DNA of 64,000 nucleotides from Planctomycetaceae bacterium (GTDB taxonomy: Bacteria > Planctomycetota > Phycisphaerae > UBA1845 > UTPLA1): positions 58,948 to 122,947 of the forward strand of contig WYBU01000100.1 in assembly GCA_011525745.1 (NCBI GenBank), given 5' to 3'. The position numbers were made by a program, and so were the translations under genes. Of the stretch, positions 50,255 through 58,400 are shown piece by piece. Under the pieces are notes generated by a model. The model ran no database searches and was not told the origin of the DNA. It saw only the letters and a list, made by a program, of their open reading frames with translations. Positions within the stretch are counted from its first letter, which is position 1. Every line of letters begins with the position of its first letter.

Positions 50255-51507
50255 TTTCGGCGGCCGACACCGTCGCGATCGACGCTTCGGCGCGCGTCGC
50301 GGCGAATGAACCGCCCGCGCGCACGCCGCGCGCTCGAATCCTGAGCGTGTCGCTGACCTATCCCACCGCCGACTGGCCGGCACGCGGCATGTTCGTCCGC
50401 CGCCGCCTCGAATCGCTGGCACGCTTCGCGGACGTACGCGTGCTGGCGCCGCGACCGTGGTTTCCGTTGCGGCCGGCCGCGTCGCCGCTGCCCGTTCCGG
50501 GAGAGCAGCTCGAAACGCGCCGCCCGCGCATGTTCTATCTGCCCGGTGTGTTGAAGCCGACCGATCCGTGGTTTTACGCGCGCTTGCTTTCGCGCGAAAT
50601 CAGACGCATGCCGCGGCGGCGGCGACCGAATCTCATCGACGCCCATTATGAATGGCCGGACGGCGTCGCCGCCGTCCGCGCCGGACGCGCGTTGGGGCTG
50701 CCGGTGATCGTGACGTTGCGCGGCAAACTCGCGTCGCTGGGTCACCATCCGATGCGCCGCGCGCAGGTTGTCGACATGTTGCGTCGCGCCGATGCCTTGA
50801 TTGCCGTCAGTCGCGACTTGGCGGCCAAAGCCCGTGCCCTGGCCGGCGACGAGCTGGACGTGTGCGTGATACCCAACGGCGTGGACGCCGACGTGTTTTA
50901 TCCCGCCGATCGCGACGCGGCCCGCCGCGCGCTGGGGTTGTCCCCTCAGGCGCGGTATCTCGTCAGCGTTGGTTACGTGCAGGAGCTGAAGGGCTTTCAT
51001 CGCGTCGTCGAGGCATTGCCCGATGTGCGGCGACGAACAGGCGACGTGCGACTGGTGCTGGTCGGCCGCGAAGTAGGCGAAGACGACTACGTGCGGCGGC
51101 TGGATGCGACCATCGCTCGTCTGGGACTGAAGTCCGTCGTGACGCGCGTGTCGGATGGCGCGCCGCAAGACACGGCACGATGGCTCAACGCCGCCGATTT
51201 GTTCGTGTTGGCGACGCGCTCGGAGGGCTGGTGCAACGCGATTCACGAGGCGCTGGCGTGCGGGACGCCGGTCGTCACGACGGACGTGGGCGGAAATCGG
51301 GAACTGGTGTGTACGCCGGACGATGGCGTGCTCGTGCCGTTCGGCGATGCCGCATCGCTGGCGCGGGCGATCGTCGAGGGGCTGAGTCGCTCGTGGCCGC
51401 GCGACGCCATCGCGGCGCGGGCGGCGGCGCGGACATGGGATGTCGTGGCGCGCGAAGTGTGGGATGTGATGCGGGAGGTGCTGGCGGCGCGCGGCGAGGC
51501 CTTGTAG
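50251..51507 (+). CDS. GT4-family glycosyltransferase
   Basis: 418 residues. GTG start with GGAGG upstream, overlapping asnB. N-terminal acceptor domain (SLTYPTADWPARGMFVRRRL); donor domain with YVQELKGFHRVVEAL and the E-x7-E motif in EGWCNAIHEALACGTPVV followed by DVGGNREL. Transfers an NDP-sugar to a lipid-linked or saccharide acceptor at the inner membrane. The gene pair with asnB is a clear operon. Confidence 0.92.
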   Translation: MISAADTVAIDASARVAANEPPARTPRARILSVSLTYPTADWPARGMFVRRRLESLARFADVRVLAPRPWFPLRPAASPLPVPGEQLETRRPRMFYLPGVLKPTDPWFYARLLSREIRRMPRRRRPNLIDAHYEWPDGVAAVRAGRALGLPVIVTLRGKLASLGHHPMRRAQVVDMLRRADALIAVSRDLAAKARALAGDELDVCVIPNGVDADVFYPADRDAARRALGLSPQARYLVSVGYVQELKGFHRVVEALPDVRRRTGDVRLVLVGREVGEDDYVRRLDATIARLGLKSVVTRVSDGAPQDTARWLNAADLFVLATRSEGWCNAIHEALACGTPVVTTDVGGNRELVCTPDDGVLVPFGDAASLARAIVEGLSRSWPRDAIAARAAARTWDVVAREVWDVMREVLAARGEAL

Positions 51508-51520
51508 CCCCTTGACTGGT

Positions 51521-51712
51521 CCGCGTGGCACGGGCTTGCAGCCCGTGCGAATCCGCGTGGCACGCGCTTGCAGCCCGTGCAATTCCGCGTGACACGGGCT
51601 TGCAGCCCGTGCAAGTCCGCGTGGCACGCGCTTGCAGCCCGTGCGAGTCCGCGTGGCACGGACTTGTAGCCCGTGCAAGTCCGCGTGGCACGGGCTTGCA
51701 GCCCGTGCGAAT
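51521..51712 (+). repeat. Tandem array of six 32-bp units, each a perfect palindrome
   Basis: Units start at 51521, 51553, 51585, 51617, 51649 and 51681. Each contains CACGGGCTTGCAGCCCGTG or a one- or two-base variant, joined by CCGCG(T)GG. Period is exact. Single or paired copies occur near 20722, 53691, 55915 and 56053. There are no unique spacers, so this is not CRISPR. Confidence 0.85.
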
Positions 51713-51723
51713 CCGTGCCGGGC

Positions 51724-51881
51724 GGCGTCAGCAAGCGGGATGCGCGGGCAGGAAGCGAAACGAGACTCGATTTGCACGCGCGTGCCTGAAGCCCGGCAGC
51801 GCGGTAAGCGGCGAATCCAGCAGCGAGCGTGACAGCGGCGCCCAAGCCCCGATCCCGCTCGCTGACGCTTCGCGGCTCTGA
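51724..51881 (+). mobile_element. MITE-like element of about 160 bp, copy 2
   Basis: Left end GCGTCAGCAAGCGGGAT (51724 onwards), right end ATCCCGCTCGCTGACGC, then TTCGCGGCTCTGA at 51868-51881. Same layout as 20558-20719 and 54507-54670. The rest of the gap to 52008 contains one reversed copy of the TCACGGTCGCGGTTCGGATC family (about 51968-51992) and no gene. Confidence 0.6.
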
Positions 51882-52008
51882 GTAACCATGGCGCCGGCGC
51901 TGGCGGCTGCGAATCGTTGCGGCGCGTGTGCGATCCGGGCGCCGTCGCGGCGGGCGCGCCAGGCGGCGCTCCCTCACGGTCGCGGTTCGGATCCCTGGAA
52001 CGTTTGCT

Positions 52009-53628
52009 ATGCCGCCGTGGCTGGTTCGAAACCTGATTCTTCCGACGCTCGACCGCCTGATCGGCCGGCCGACCGCCGCCATGCTGCGCGAACTGACGCT
52101 CTCGCAGCACGCGACGCATGACGAATTGCGTGTGCTGCAAACGCGCAAGCTGCGCGCGCTTCTGTCGCACGCTCACGCACGCTGTCGCGGTTACCGCGCC
52201 CGCATCGACGCCGCGGCGATCGAGCCGGCGGTTGCGAACCTGGAGTCGCTCGCGCGCCTCCCGACGCTTTCCAAGGATGACATCCGCGCCGCCATGCGGC
52301 CCTGGCTCGAAGCCGCCGACGACACCCGTGCCCGCCGCGACGTTCGCACAACAGCAGTGGACCACCACGACTCGCTCTGCGATCCGGTTGTTCCCGGCGG
52401 ACTTCATCGCTACACGACCGGCGGCTCATCGGGCGAACCGTTGATTTTCTTCGTCGACCGCCGTCGACAAGCCGCCGATCAGGCCGCCCGCACCTGGACG
52501 CGCCGCTGGTTCGGCATCGAACCCGGCGACCGCGAACTGTATCTGTGGGGCGCTCCGGTCGAGCTGCGCGCACACGACCGACTGCGCAGCCTGCGCGATC
52601 GGCTGATCAATCATCGCCTGATCAGCGCGTTCGACATGACGCCGCGCGCCATGGATGCGGCGCTGCATGCAATGCGGCGCTTTCGGCCGGTACACGTCTT
52701 CGGCTACCCCAGCAGCCTGGCGCGGCTGGCCGAGCACGCCATGGCTCAGGTTAGTTGGGCGCCGTCAGTCTCTGGCCGCCGATCCCGAGGCGCGACCGAA
52801 TCTCAAAACCGAACCGTGACCGGATTCCAAAACCGAACCGTGACCGGATTTCAAAACCGAACCGCGACCGTGAGGGAGCGGCGCAACACGCTCCCGGCAA
52901 CCGTTCCCCGCCTCGCACGCGCCGGCGGCGGCCCCGGTGGCCCGGCTCCGCGTGCCGTCTTTACGACCGGTGAGCCGCTGTTGCCGTGCGACCGCGACAC
53001 GCTTCAAGCGTTTTTCGGCGTTCCTGTCGCCGACGGCTACGGCAGTCGCGAGGCCGGCTTCATCGCACACGAGTGCCCCGCCGGGCGCATGCACGTCAAC
53101 ATGGGGCACGTCATTGTCGAGCTGCTCGACGACGCCGGCCGGCCGGTCGCAGCGGAGGAGCCTGGCGAGATCGTCGTGACGCACCTGGAAGCCTGGGGCA
53201 TGCCGTTGATCCGCTATCGCACCGGCGACGTGGCGAGATGGAATTCGCGGCCGTGTCCGTGCGGGCTGGCGCATGCGGCGCTGGCGGGCATCGAGGGACG
53301 GCGCGGCGATCTGATTCGCACGCCGGAGGGCAACGCGGCGCACGCGCTGGCGGCGATCTACCCGCTGCGCGAGTGTCCGTACGTGCGGCGGTTTCACGTG
53401 GTGCAACGGGCGGATTTTTCGCTCGACGTGTTCGTGACCGGGGAGCTGCCCGAGGCGGTTCGCGCGCGACTGGAGCGCGACGTGGCACGGCAATTCCGCG
53501 ATCGCCTGACCGTGCGGCTGCACGTGGCGGCCGATCTACCGCCCGCGCCGTCGGGAAAGCATGTGGTGGTGCGCAGCGAAGTCGAAACCGAATCGCGACT
53601 CGCGTTCCAAACCGAACCGCGACCGTAA
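52009..53628 (+). CDS. CapK/PaaK-like adenylate-forming ligase
   Basis: 539 residues from MPPWLVRNL. Related to phenylacetate-CoA ligase and CapK proteins of capsule loci. AMP-binding P-loop YTTGGSSGEPLIFF (about 138-151), FTTGEPLL, ADGYGSREAGFIAHEC, and RYRTGDVA in the C-terminal domain. CapK-type proteins probably activate an acyl or amino group for polysaccharide modification; substrate unknown. A three-unit repeat interrupts the coding region at 52801-52884, and the last residues (SRLAFQTEPRP) and the stop codon come from another copy. It follows asnB and the glycosyltransferase after the repeat-filled gap. Confidence 0.82.
   Translation: MPPWLVRNLILPTLDRLIGRPTAAMLRELTLSQHATHDELRVLQTRKLRALLSHAHARCRGYRARIDAAAIEPAVANLESLARLPTLSKDDIRAAMRPWLEAADDTRARRDVRTTAVDHHDSLCDPVVPGGLHRYTTGGSSGEPLIFFVDRRRQAADQAARTWTRRWFGIEPGDRELYLWGAPVELRAHDRLRSLRDRLINHRLISAFDMTPRAMDAALHAMRRFRPVHVFGYPSSLARLAEHAMAQVSWAPSVSGRRSRGATESQNRTVTGFQNRTVTGFQNRTATVRERRNTLPATVPRLARAGGGPGGPAPRAVFTTGEPLLPCDRDTLQAFFGVPVADGYGSREAGFIAHECPAGRMHVNMGHVIVELLDDAGRPVAAEEPGEIVVTHLEAWGMPLIRYRTGDVARWNSRPCPCGLAHAALAGIEGRRGDLIRTPEGNAAHALAAIYPLRECPYVRRFHVVQRADFSLDVFVTGELPEAVRARLERDVARQFRDRLTVRLHVAADLPPAPSGKHVVVRSEVETESRLAFQTEPRP
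52801..52884 (+). repeat. Three 24-bp repeat units in frame inside the CapK-like gene
   Basis: Units start at 52801, 52825 and 52849 with core CAAAACCGAACCGTGACC, translating as QNRTVTGF, QNRTVTGF and QNRTATVR. The trailing GTGAGGGAGCGGCGC also accompanies other copies in non-coding DNA (near 51968, 53605, 58187 and 58351). The insertion lies between the half-domains of the ligase core. Confidence 0.8.
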
Positions 53629-53639
53629 GGGAGTGGCGG
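53605..53639 (+). repeat. Repeat copy supplying the C-terminus and stop of the CapK-like gene
   Basis: CCAAACCGAACCGCGACCG followed by TAAGGGAGTGGCGG; the TAA stop (53626-53628) is within the repeat. Confidence 0.7.
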
Positions 53640-53690
53640 ATGACGTTGCGAGCACTGCTGTAATGGTTCAGCTATTCGTATCTGATGCAT

Positions 53691-53747
53691 CGCGTGGCGC
53701 GGGCATCCTGCCCGCACGAACGGGCTGCAAGCCCGTTGCACGCGACG
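53691..53747 (+). repeat. GGGC-centred palindromes in the 53629-53905 gap
   Basis: GCGGGCATCCTGCCCGC and AACGGGCTGCAAGCCCGTT, same family as the 51521-51712 array. Confidence 0.7.
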
Positions 53748-53905
53748 TTCAACCGATACACGGACTCCGAGCAGGACCGGCAGGCCTCACCGCATTCCAT
53801 TGATCCGCCGCATGATTGCGGCGACTCGGATTGCCTGCGCGGCATCGGCTTGTGGCGGGTAGGCTGTTACTGCACCCCGATACCCGACTCTGTACAATCC
53901 GCGCG

Positions 53906-54427
53906 ATGAGAGACATCATCCGCCCGCGCCTGGGACGCAACGTCTATATCGCCCCGACCGCCTACGTCGGCGGCGATGTCACGCTCGGCGACGACTGCAC
54001 CGTCATGCACCACGTCACGATTCGCGGCGACGTCTCGGCCATCCGCATCGGCGCGCGTGTGAACGTTCAGGACGGGGCGACGATTCACACGAAGACGGAC
54101 GTCGATCTCGATATCGGCGACGACATCGGCATCGGCCATCACGCGGTCGTGCACTGCCGCCGCGTCGGATCGGGCACGCTGATCGGCATCGGCGCGATTC
54201 TGCTCGACGACTGCGAGATCGGCGAAGGCTGCTTCATCGCCGCCGGCGCGCTGCTGACGCCGCGCACGATCATCCCGCCGGGCAAGTTCGTCATCGGCGC
54301 CCCGGCGCGCATCCTGCGCGACGTGACCGGGGACGACCGCAAATACGTCGGCTTCGTGGTGCAGAACTACCTCAAGCTCAACCGCGACCACGCCGCCGGC
54401 CGGTATCCAAACGCGGCGACGACATGA
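53906..54427 (+). CDS. Gamma-carbonic-anhydrase-like left-handed beta-helix protein
   Basis: 173 residues of hexapeptide repeats (GDVTLGDDCTVMHHVTIRGD, GARVNVQDGATIHTKTD). Three histidines in zinc-ligand positions: IHTK and GIGHHAVVHC, as in the CaiE/YrdA group of gamma carbonic anhydrases. The upstream TACAAT (53893-53898) is about ten bases before the ATG, consistent with a nearly leaderless mRNA. Activity as carbonic anhydrase is not certain for this group. Confidence 0.88.
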   Translation: MRDIIRPRLGRNVYIAPTAYVGGDVTLGDDCTVMHHVTIRGDVSAIRIGARVNVQDGATIHTKTDVDLDIGDDIGIGHHAVVHCRRVGSGTLIGIGAILLDDCEIGEGCFIAAGALLTPRTIIPPGKFVIGAPARILRDVTGDDRKYVGFVVQNYLKLNRDHAAGRYPNAATT

Positions 54428-54506
54428 GCCGTTTCCGGCGGCGCGATCGACCGGCAAGTACGTTCTTTGCTTGAGGTCGCACCTATTACGAATGCCGTGC
54501 CGCGCA

Positions 54507-54670
54507 GCGTAAGCAAGCGGGATCCGCGAGCCGGACGGGAGGGCGAACGGCAACATCGCGCTGCGACGTGCGAAGCCTGCCGGCGCGCTGGACGCACGGA
54601 GCGAGTGCGAAAAGAATGACGAAGCGGGCGGAGCGGCGCGATCCCGCTCGCTGACGCTTCGCGGCTCTGA
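54507..54670 (+). mobile_element. MITE-like element of about 160 bp, copy 3
   Basis: Left end GCGTAAGCAAGCGGGATCC, right end ATCCCGCTCGCTGACGC then TTCGCGGCTCTGA. The remaining part of the 54428-54865 gap shows no gene. Confidence 0.6.
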
Positions 54671-54865
54671 ATGGCCGCGGCACCGCCCACCCGTGATCTG
54701 GACCCTAAGCACAAGCGCCGTGGAACGCCGGTCCATTGCGCGCCCGCGTCCATGACCAAAGCCCACCCGCCTCCCCTGCACGACCACGGCGCGAATCTCC
54801 CCGGGCCTGGAATTCCCGCGCATCACGACAGGCCGAAAGCCGATGGAGGAAACGTGACGGCTCGC

Positions 54866-55876
54866 TCACGGCCTCATCAGTGCCGGCCCCGTGATCCGTC
54901 CCTCGCGCCGACCCTCTTCGTACTGACGCGACAGCACCGGATCGAGAATCTTCAGATTGGCCTTCCGCTGAAGTTCGGCGAACAGCTTGTCCATTTCGAT
55001 CGGCAACAGCCGTTCGCGCAGCGACCGCTCGACGGCGCCGCGCACGTCCTCGAAACGGATCGTCTCCGGCGGCAGGCGCTTCTCCAGTTTCAGAAGGTGA
55101 TACTGCCCGTCGACCTGAATCGCGTTCGACACCTGACCCGGCGACATGCGGAACGCGGCCTCGCGCAGCACGCCCGGCACCGTCTCGTCGCGCTGCGAAA
55201 ACGGCGGCAGCAGCCCGTCGTTGGTCGCCGTGATGTCGTTGAGGCTGTGCCGCCGCGCCAGCGTCTCGAACTCTTCGCCCGCCTCGATCATCGCGCGGAT
55301 TCGATCGACGTCGCGCAGGCCGGCCAGCACGATGTGCCGGCACTCGACCTTGGCGCCGTAAAGCCGCGAGAATTCGTCGCGAAGCTGCTGCTCGTTGATC
55401 GTCAGCCGCTGCTCGGCCAGCCGTCGCAGCAGCGCCTGCCGCTCCATCGCGATGTGCAGCTCGTCGTCCGAGACGCCGCGCGACAGGCGCCACTGCTCGA
55501 TGAGCTGCTTGCGCCGCTGCGGCGTCAGCGGCTCGCCGCGCGGCTCGGCCAGCTTCAGCGTCAGGTCGTACTCGTCGTCGATCTCGGCGGCCGTCGCCGA
55601 CACGCCCGCCCGCGCCGCCTCCTGCCGCACCTCTTCCAGCGCAATGCGTTGCAGCAGCAGCGTCAGGCCGTGTGTCTGAATCAGCGCCGCGGACAGCCAC
55701 TCGCGCGAGATCGGCCGGCCGTTGACTTCCGCGATGGCCGGACCGTCGGCCGCCGGCGACTCGGCCGCGCGCGGTTCGACGGGCTGCTGCGCCGCGTTCC
55801 CTCGTCCCGCACCGGGCCGCCCGAGCGTGTCAGAAACCGTTGGCGAATCCGGCGGCGGATTGCACGCGCAGCACAT
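54866..55876 (-). CDS. Parvulin-type peptidyl-prolyl isomerase, N-terminus disturbed
   Basis: 336 residues from ATG 55876. SurA/PrsA-like layout: VNGRPISREWL near the start, long helical chaperone region, then the parvulin domain with ECRHIVLAGLRDVDRIRAMI, LARRHSLNDITA, GLLPPFSQ and YHLLKLEKR. Such proteins fold exported polypeptides in the periplasm and need a signal peptide. None is visible: the putative start MCCACNPPP follows a short hydrophobic stretch (VPIVIGL) that lies right against a block of palindromic repeats (55915-55988), without a Shine-Dalgarno. The original 5' end may have been replaced by repeats. Confidence 0.82.
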   Translation of the reverse strand: MCCACNPPPDSPTVSDTLGRPGAGRGNAAQQPVEPRAAESPAADGPAIAEVNGRPISREWLSAALIQTHGLTLLLQRIALEEVRQEAARAGVSATAAEIDDEYDLTLKLAEPRGEPLTPQRRKQLIEQWRLSRGVSDDELHIAMERQALLRRLAEQRLTINEQQLRDEFSRLYGAKVECRHIVLAGLRDVDRIRAMIEAGEEFETLARRHSLNDITATNDGLLPPFSQRDETVPGVLREAAFRMSPGQVSNAIQVDGQYHLLKLEKRLPPETIRFEDVRGAVERSLRERLLPIEMDKLFAELQRKANLKILDPVLSRQYEEGRREGRITGPALMRP

Positions 55877-55914
55877 CAAACCGATGACGATCGGAACACG
55901 CGTGGCACGGACAC

Positions 55915-56102
55915 CGCATCGCGTGGCACGGACACCGCATCGCGTGGCATGGGCGCTGCATCGCGTGGCACGGGCTTGCAGCCCGTGCGTACCCAGGGCT
56001 GGTTCAGAGCAGGCTATCGCGAATTGACGGGTTCGTTGGGAACGGGATTCAACACGGGCTACAAGCCCGTGCCACGCGACTGAAACACGGGCTGAAAGCC
56101 CA
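55915..56102 (+). repeat. Block of GGGC-centred palindromes and variants
   Basis: Repeated GCGTGGCACGGACACCGCATC (first 20 bases of each unit near 55915, 55940), then GCACGGGCTTGCAGCCCGTG (55967-55988), and again ACGGGCTACAAGCCCGT (56053-56071). Occupies most of the 55877-56280 gap together with the 64-bp element below. Confidence 0.7.
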
Positions 56103-56121
56103 TGCCGCGCGGATGCAATAC

Positions 56122-56185
56122 GGCCAAGCCCTCGCCAGAAGCGTTTTCCGGAATCGTCAAGCATCCCGCGCGCGAGGGCTTGACC
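56122..56185 (+). repeat. 64-bp palindromic element, copy 2
   Basis: GGCCAAGCCCTCGC (56122-56135), 36-nt loop, GCGAGGGCTTGACC (56172-56185). Confidence 0.75.
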
Positions 56186-56280
56186 GTGCCACCCCGGTGA
56201 AACCGTGCCGTTCGCCGCTGGACCATACGCTTGTCCATCGGCGCCCCCGTTATGCGGCTCGCGATTCGCGTCGGCCGGAC

Positions 56281-56850
56281 TCAATCCCGCTTCGGCGGAT
56301 GCCATTCCACGTCCTCCACGCCTTCCAGCGCGTTGGCCCAGCGCGCCCAGGCAAACAACAAATCCGCCAGTCGGTTCAGATACGGCACGACGTGCGGGCC
56401 GATCGTCTCGGTGTGCGACAGCGATATCACGTCGCGTTCCGCGCGACGCGCCGCCGCCCGCGCGACGTGCAGCCGACACGCACGTTCGTCGCCGCCGGGC
56501 AGGATGAAACTCTTCAACGGTCGCACGGCCGCGCACGCTTCGTCGATCCATTGTTCCAGCCGCGTGACCTGCTCGGCGCTGACGGTCGGCACCTTGTCGC
56601 GATGCTTCGAGTCCTGCGGCGTGGCCAGGTCCGATCCCACCTCGAACAGTTCGCGCTGCACGTGTGTCAATCGTTCACGGAGCAGGGCCGCGGCGGCGGC
56701 GTTCGCCGTTGCCGCGTTGGCCCAGCCGAGCAGCGCGTTCAGCTCATCGACGGCGCCATACGCCGCCACGCGCGGATGGTCCTTGTCCACGCGCCGCCCG
56801 TCGAACAGAGCCGTTGTTCCGTCATCGCCCGTGCGCGTGTAGAGCTTCAT
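56281..56850 (-). CDS. pduO: ATP:cob(I)alamin adenosyltransferase, PduO type
   Basis: 189 residues from MKLYTRTGDDGTTALFDGRR. Motifs of the PduO/MMAB family: RTGDDG, KDHPRVAAYGAVDELNALLG, FILPGGDERACRLHVARAAA, RRAERDV and YLNRLADLLFAWAR. Adds the adenosyl group to cob(I)alamin, making adenosylcobalamin, the cofactor of the class II ribonucleotide reductase at the start of the window. Confidence 0.93.
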   Translation of the reverse strand: MKLYTRTGDDGTTALFDGRRVDKDHPRVAAYGAVDELNALLGWANAATANAAAAALLRERLTHVQRELFEVGSDLATPQDSKHRDKVPTVSAEQVTRLEQWIDEACAAVRPLKSFILPGGDERACRLHVARAAARRAERDVISLSHTETIGPHVVPYLNRLADLLFAWARWANALEGVEDVEWHPPKRD

Positions 56851-56913
56851 CGCGGCGGCCTCCCGGTGGGCGCGCATTGTACCCCGGCCGGCGCGAGTTT
56901 CCCCGCGCGCTGC

Positions 56914-57148
56914 GGGCGGCCCACCGCGAAGCGGTGGGTTGACGATGATGAGAAGTTGAGAGACCGGCGCCGGCGCAGTGGCATTCTCAGGTCACCCCCG
57001 CTCAGGCAGGGGTCCAATCATGCGATGGCGCCCCTGGATTCCCGCCTGCGCGGGAATGACCGAGTGGTCCGCGACCGCGTCTCGAGCATTCGGCGCGTTC
57101 CACCGCGCATGGGCCGGACCGCGGCGCTGGCGCTTGCGGCTCGGATCA
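56914..57148. repeat. Cluster of single repeat copies
   Basis: GCCCACCGCGAAGCGGTGGG (56918-56937), GGATTCCCGCCTGCGCGGGA (57036-57055) and CGCTTGCGGCTCGGATC (about 57130) lie in the 56851-57176 gap, which has no gene. Confidence 0.6.
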
Positions 57149-57176
57149 AACCGGCGCGCATGACGTTTCCGACGCC

Positions 57177-58151
57177 TCACGGCGCCGCGCTCAACCGCGC
57201 CCCCGGCACGTACGGCGCGCCGCGCTCGTACCACGCCCGCGGCAGGCGAAAGACCTGCCGCTGCTCCGACGCCATCAGCAGATCGCCGCCACCGTCGTGA
57301 TGAAACGTCAGCGATTCCAACTGCCCGCAGAACATCGGCGTCACGTACGGTTTTCCGGCGAAAAACCGACCCTTTGCGTCCGATCGCTGGAATACGAACA
57401 CCGCGCCGTAGGTCGACACCGCCAGCCGCCGTCCGTCCGGCGCGATGTCCGCCGCCGTCACGCTGCCCTCGAAATCGAACGACTCGATCTCGATCAGCGC
57501 GGGCGGCACGTCGCCGGCCGGCCCGCGCGGCACGCGAAACAGCCGCGCCGGCCGCGACGGCTTGTGTTGCGGGGCGCCCAGCTTCTCGATCACGAAATAC
57601 TCCCCGTCCCACGCGAACAGTGCCTCGCAATTCTGCGGGCCGTCGGGATAGCGAAACGGCAGCGTCGCTTCGACGCGCAGCACGCGATCGGCGGCGGCGC
57701 CCGCGCGCGGTTCGCGCGCCGGGGGGAGCAAGGCTGCGCCATGCGGCCGCGGATCATCCGGCTCGCGCACGATCAGCAGCCGCGCATCGCTGCGCCGACA
57801 CTTGTTGTCGCCGAACTCGCCGATGATCAGCCGCCCGCGATCGTCGACGGCCAGGTCTTCCCAATCGACATTGTCCGTGCCGGCGACGGTCCAGACGCCG
57901 AGGTCGTGGCCGAATTCGTCCACGGCGAACAACTCCGGCGGATTGCCCGAATCGTTCAGCGTCCAATACACGCCCGGACTGCGCCGACTGGCGACGAGAC
58001 CGCTGCATTCCTTCAGCCCGTCCGCTTCGAGGCGGCCGTAGGCGACGTGCAGATATCGCCACGGCTCGGCCGGCGCCGAAGCCGCGGGTCGCGTGGATGG
58101 CTGGCCGGGCGTTGCGTGGACGAGCGTGAGAACACAAAGCAACGTGTGCAT
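57177..58151 (-). CDS. Exported beta-propeller-like protein, unknown
   Basis: 324 residues. Signal peptide HTLLCVLTLVHATPG. Repeating blade-like segments: CSGLVASRRSPGVYWTLNDS, LFAVDEFGHDLGVWTVAGT, VTAADIAPDGRRLAVSTYGA, PMFCGQLESLTFHHDGGGD. DNVDWEDLAVD and GEFGDNKCRR recall phytase-like or SdiA-regulated propellers, but catalysis cannot be claimed. Confidence 0.7.
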   Translation of the reverse strand: MHTLLCVLTLVHATPGQPSTRPAASAPAEPWRYLHVAYGRLEADGLKECSGLVASRRSPGVYWTLNDSGNPPELFAVDEFGHDLGVWTVAGTDNVDWEDLAVDDRGRLIIGEFGDNKCRRSDARLLIVREPDDPRPHGAALLPPAREPRAGAAADRVLRVEATLPFRYPDGPQNCEALFAWDGEYFVIEKLGAPQHKPSRPARLFRVPRGPAGDVPPALIEIESFDFEGSVTAADIAPDGRRLAVSTYGAVFVFQRSDAKGRFFAGKPYVTPMFCGQLESLTFHHDGGGDLLMASEQRQVFRLPRAWYERGAPYVPGARLSAAP

Positions 58152-58186
58152 GATCGCTCCGGCGAAGCTTGGGATAAAGCCACCTG

Positions 58187-58380
58187 GACCGAACCGCGAC
58201 CCTGAACGCGACCAAGGCGGGAGCGTGAACGGAGCGGCGGTAAACGCTGCTGCTCATGTGCCGCTTCGAATCGCGGTCAAGGCCATCTTGGAATTCGTCG
58301 CGCGGCGTACGCGCGAAGCCGATTCGTGCGCCGGAATCGTATCCTGTCTCGCCGCTCCCTCACGGTCGCGGTTCGGATCA
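58187..58380. repeat. Inverted pair of CCGAACCGCGACC repeats
   Basis: GACCGAACCGCGACCC (58187 onwards) and, in opposite orientation, CTCACGGTCGCGGTTCGGAT (58359-58378), ending just before the rsgA stop. Same family as inside the CapK-like gene. Confidence 0.65.
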
Positions 58381-58400
58381 TAGGGTCCGAAGCGCGCGCA

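Noticed and set aside
51521..51712. CRISPR-like array
   Set aside because: The period is regular, but there are no unique spacers; only 3-5 variable bases separate the palindromes and no cas genes are nearby.
52760..52890. Frameshift or pseudogene in the CapK-like gene
   Set aside because: The repeat insertion is a multiple of three and the frame is open through all catalytic motifs.
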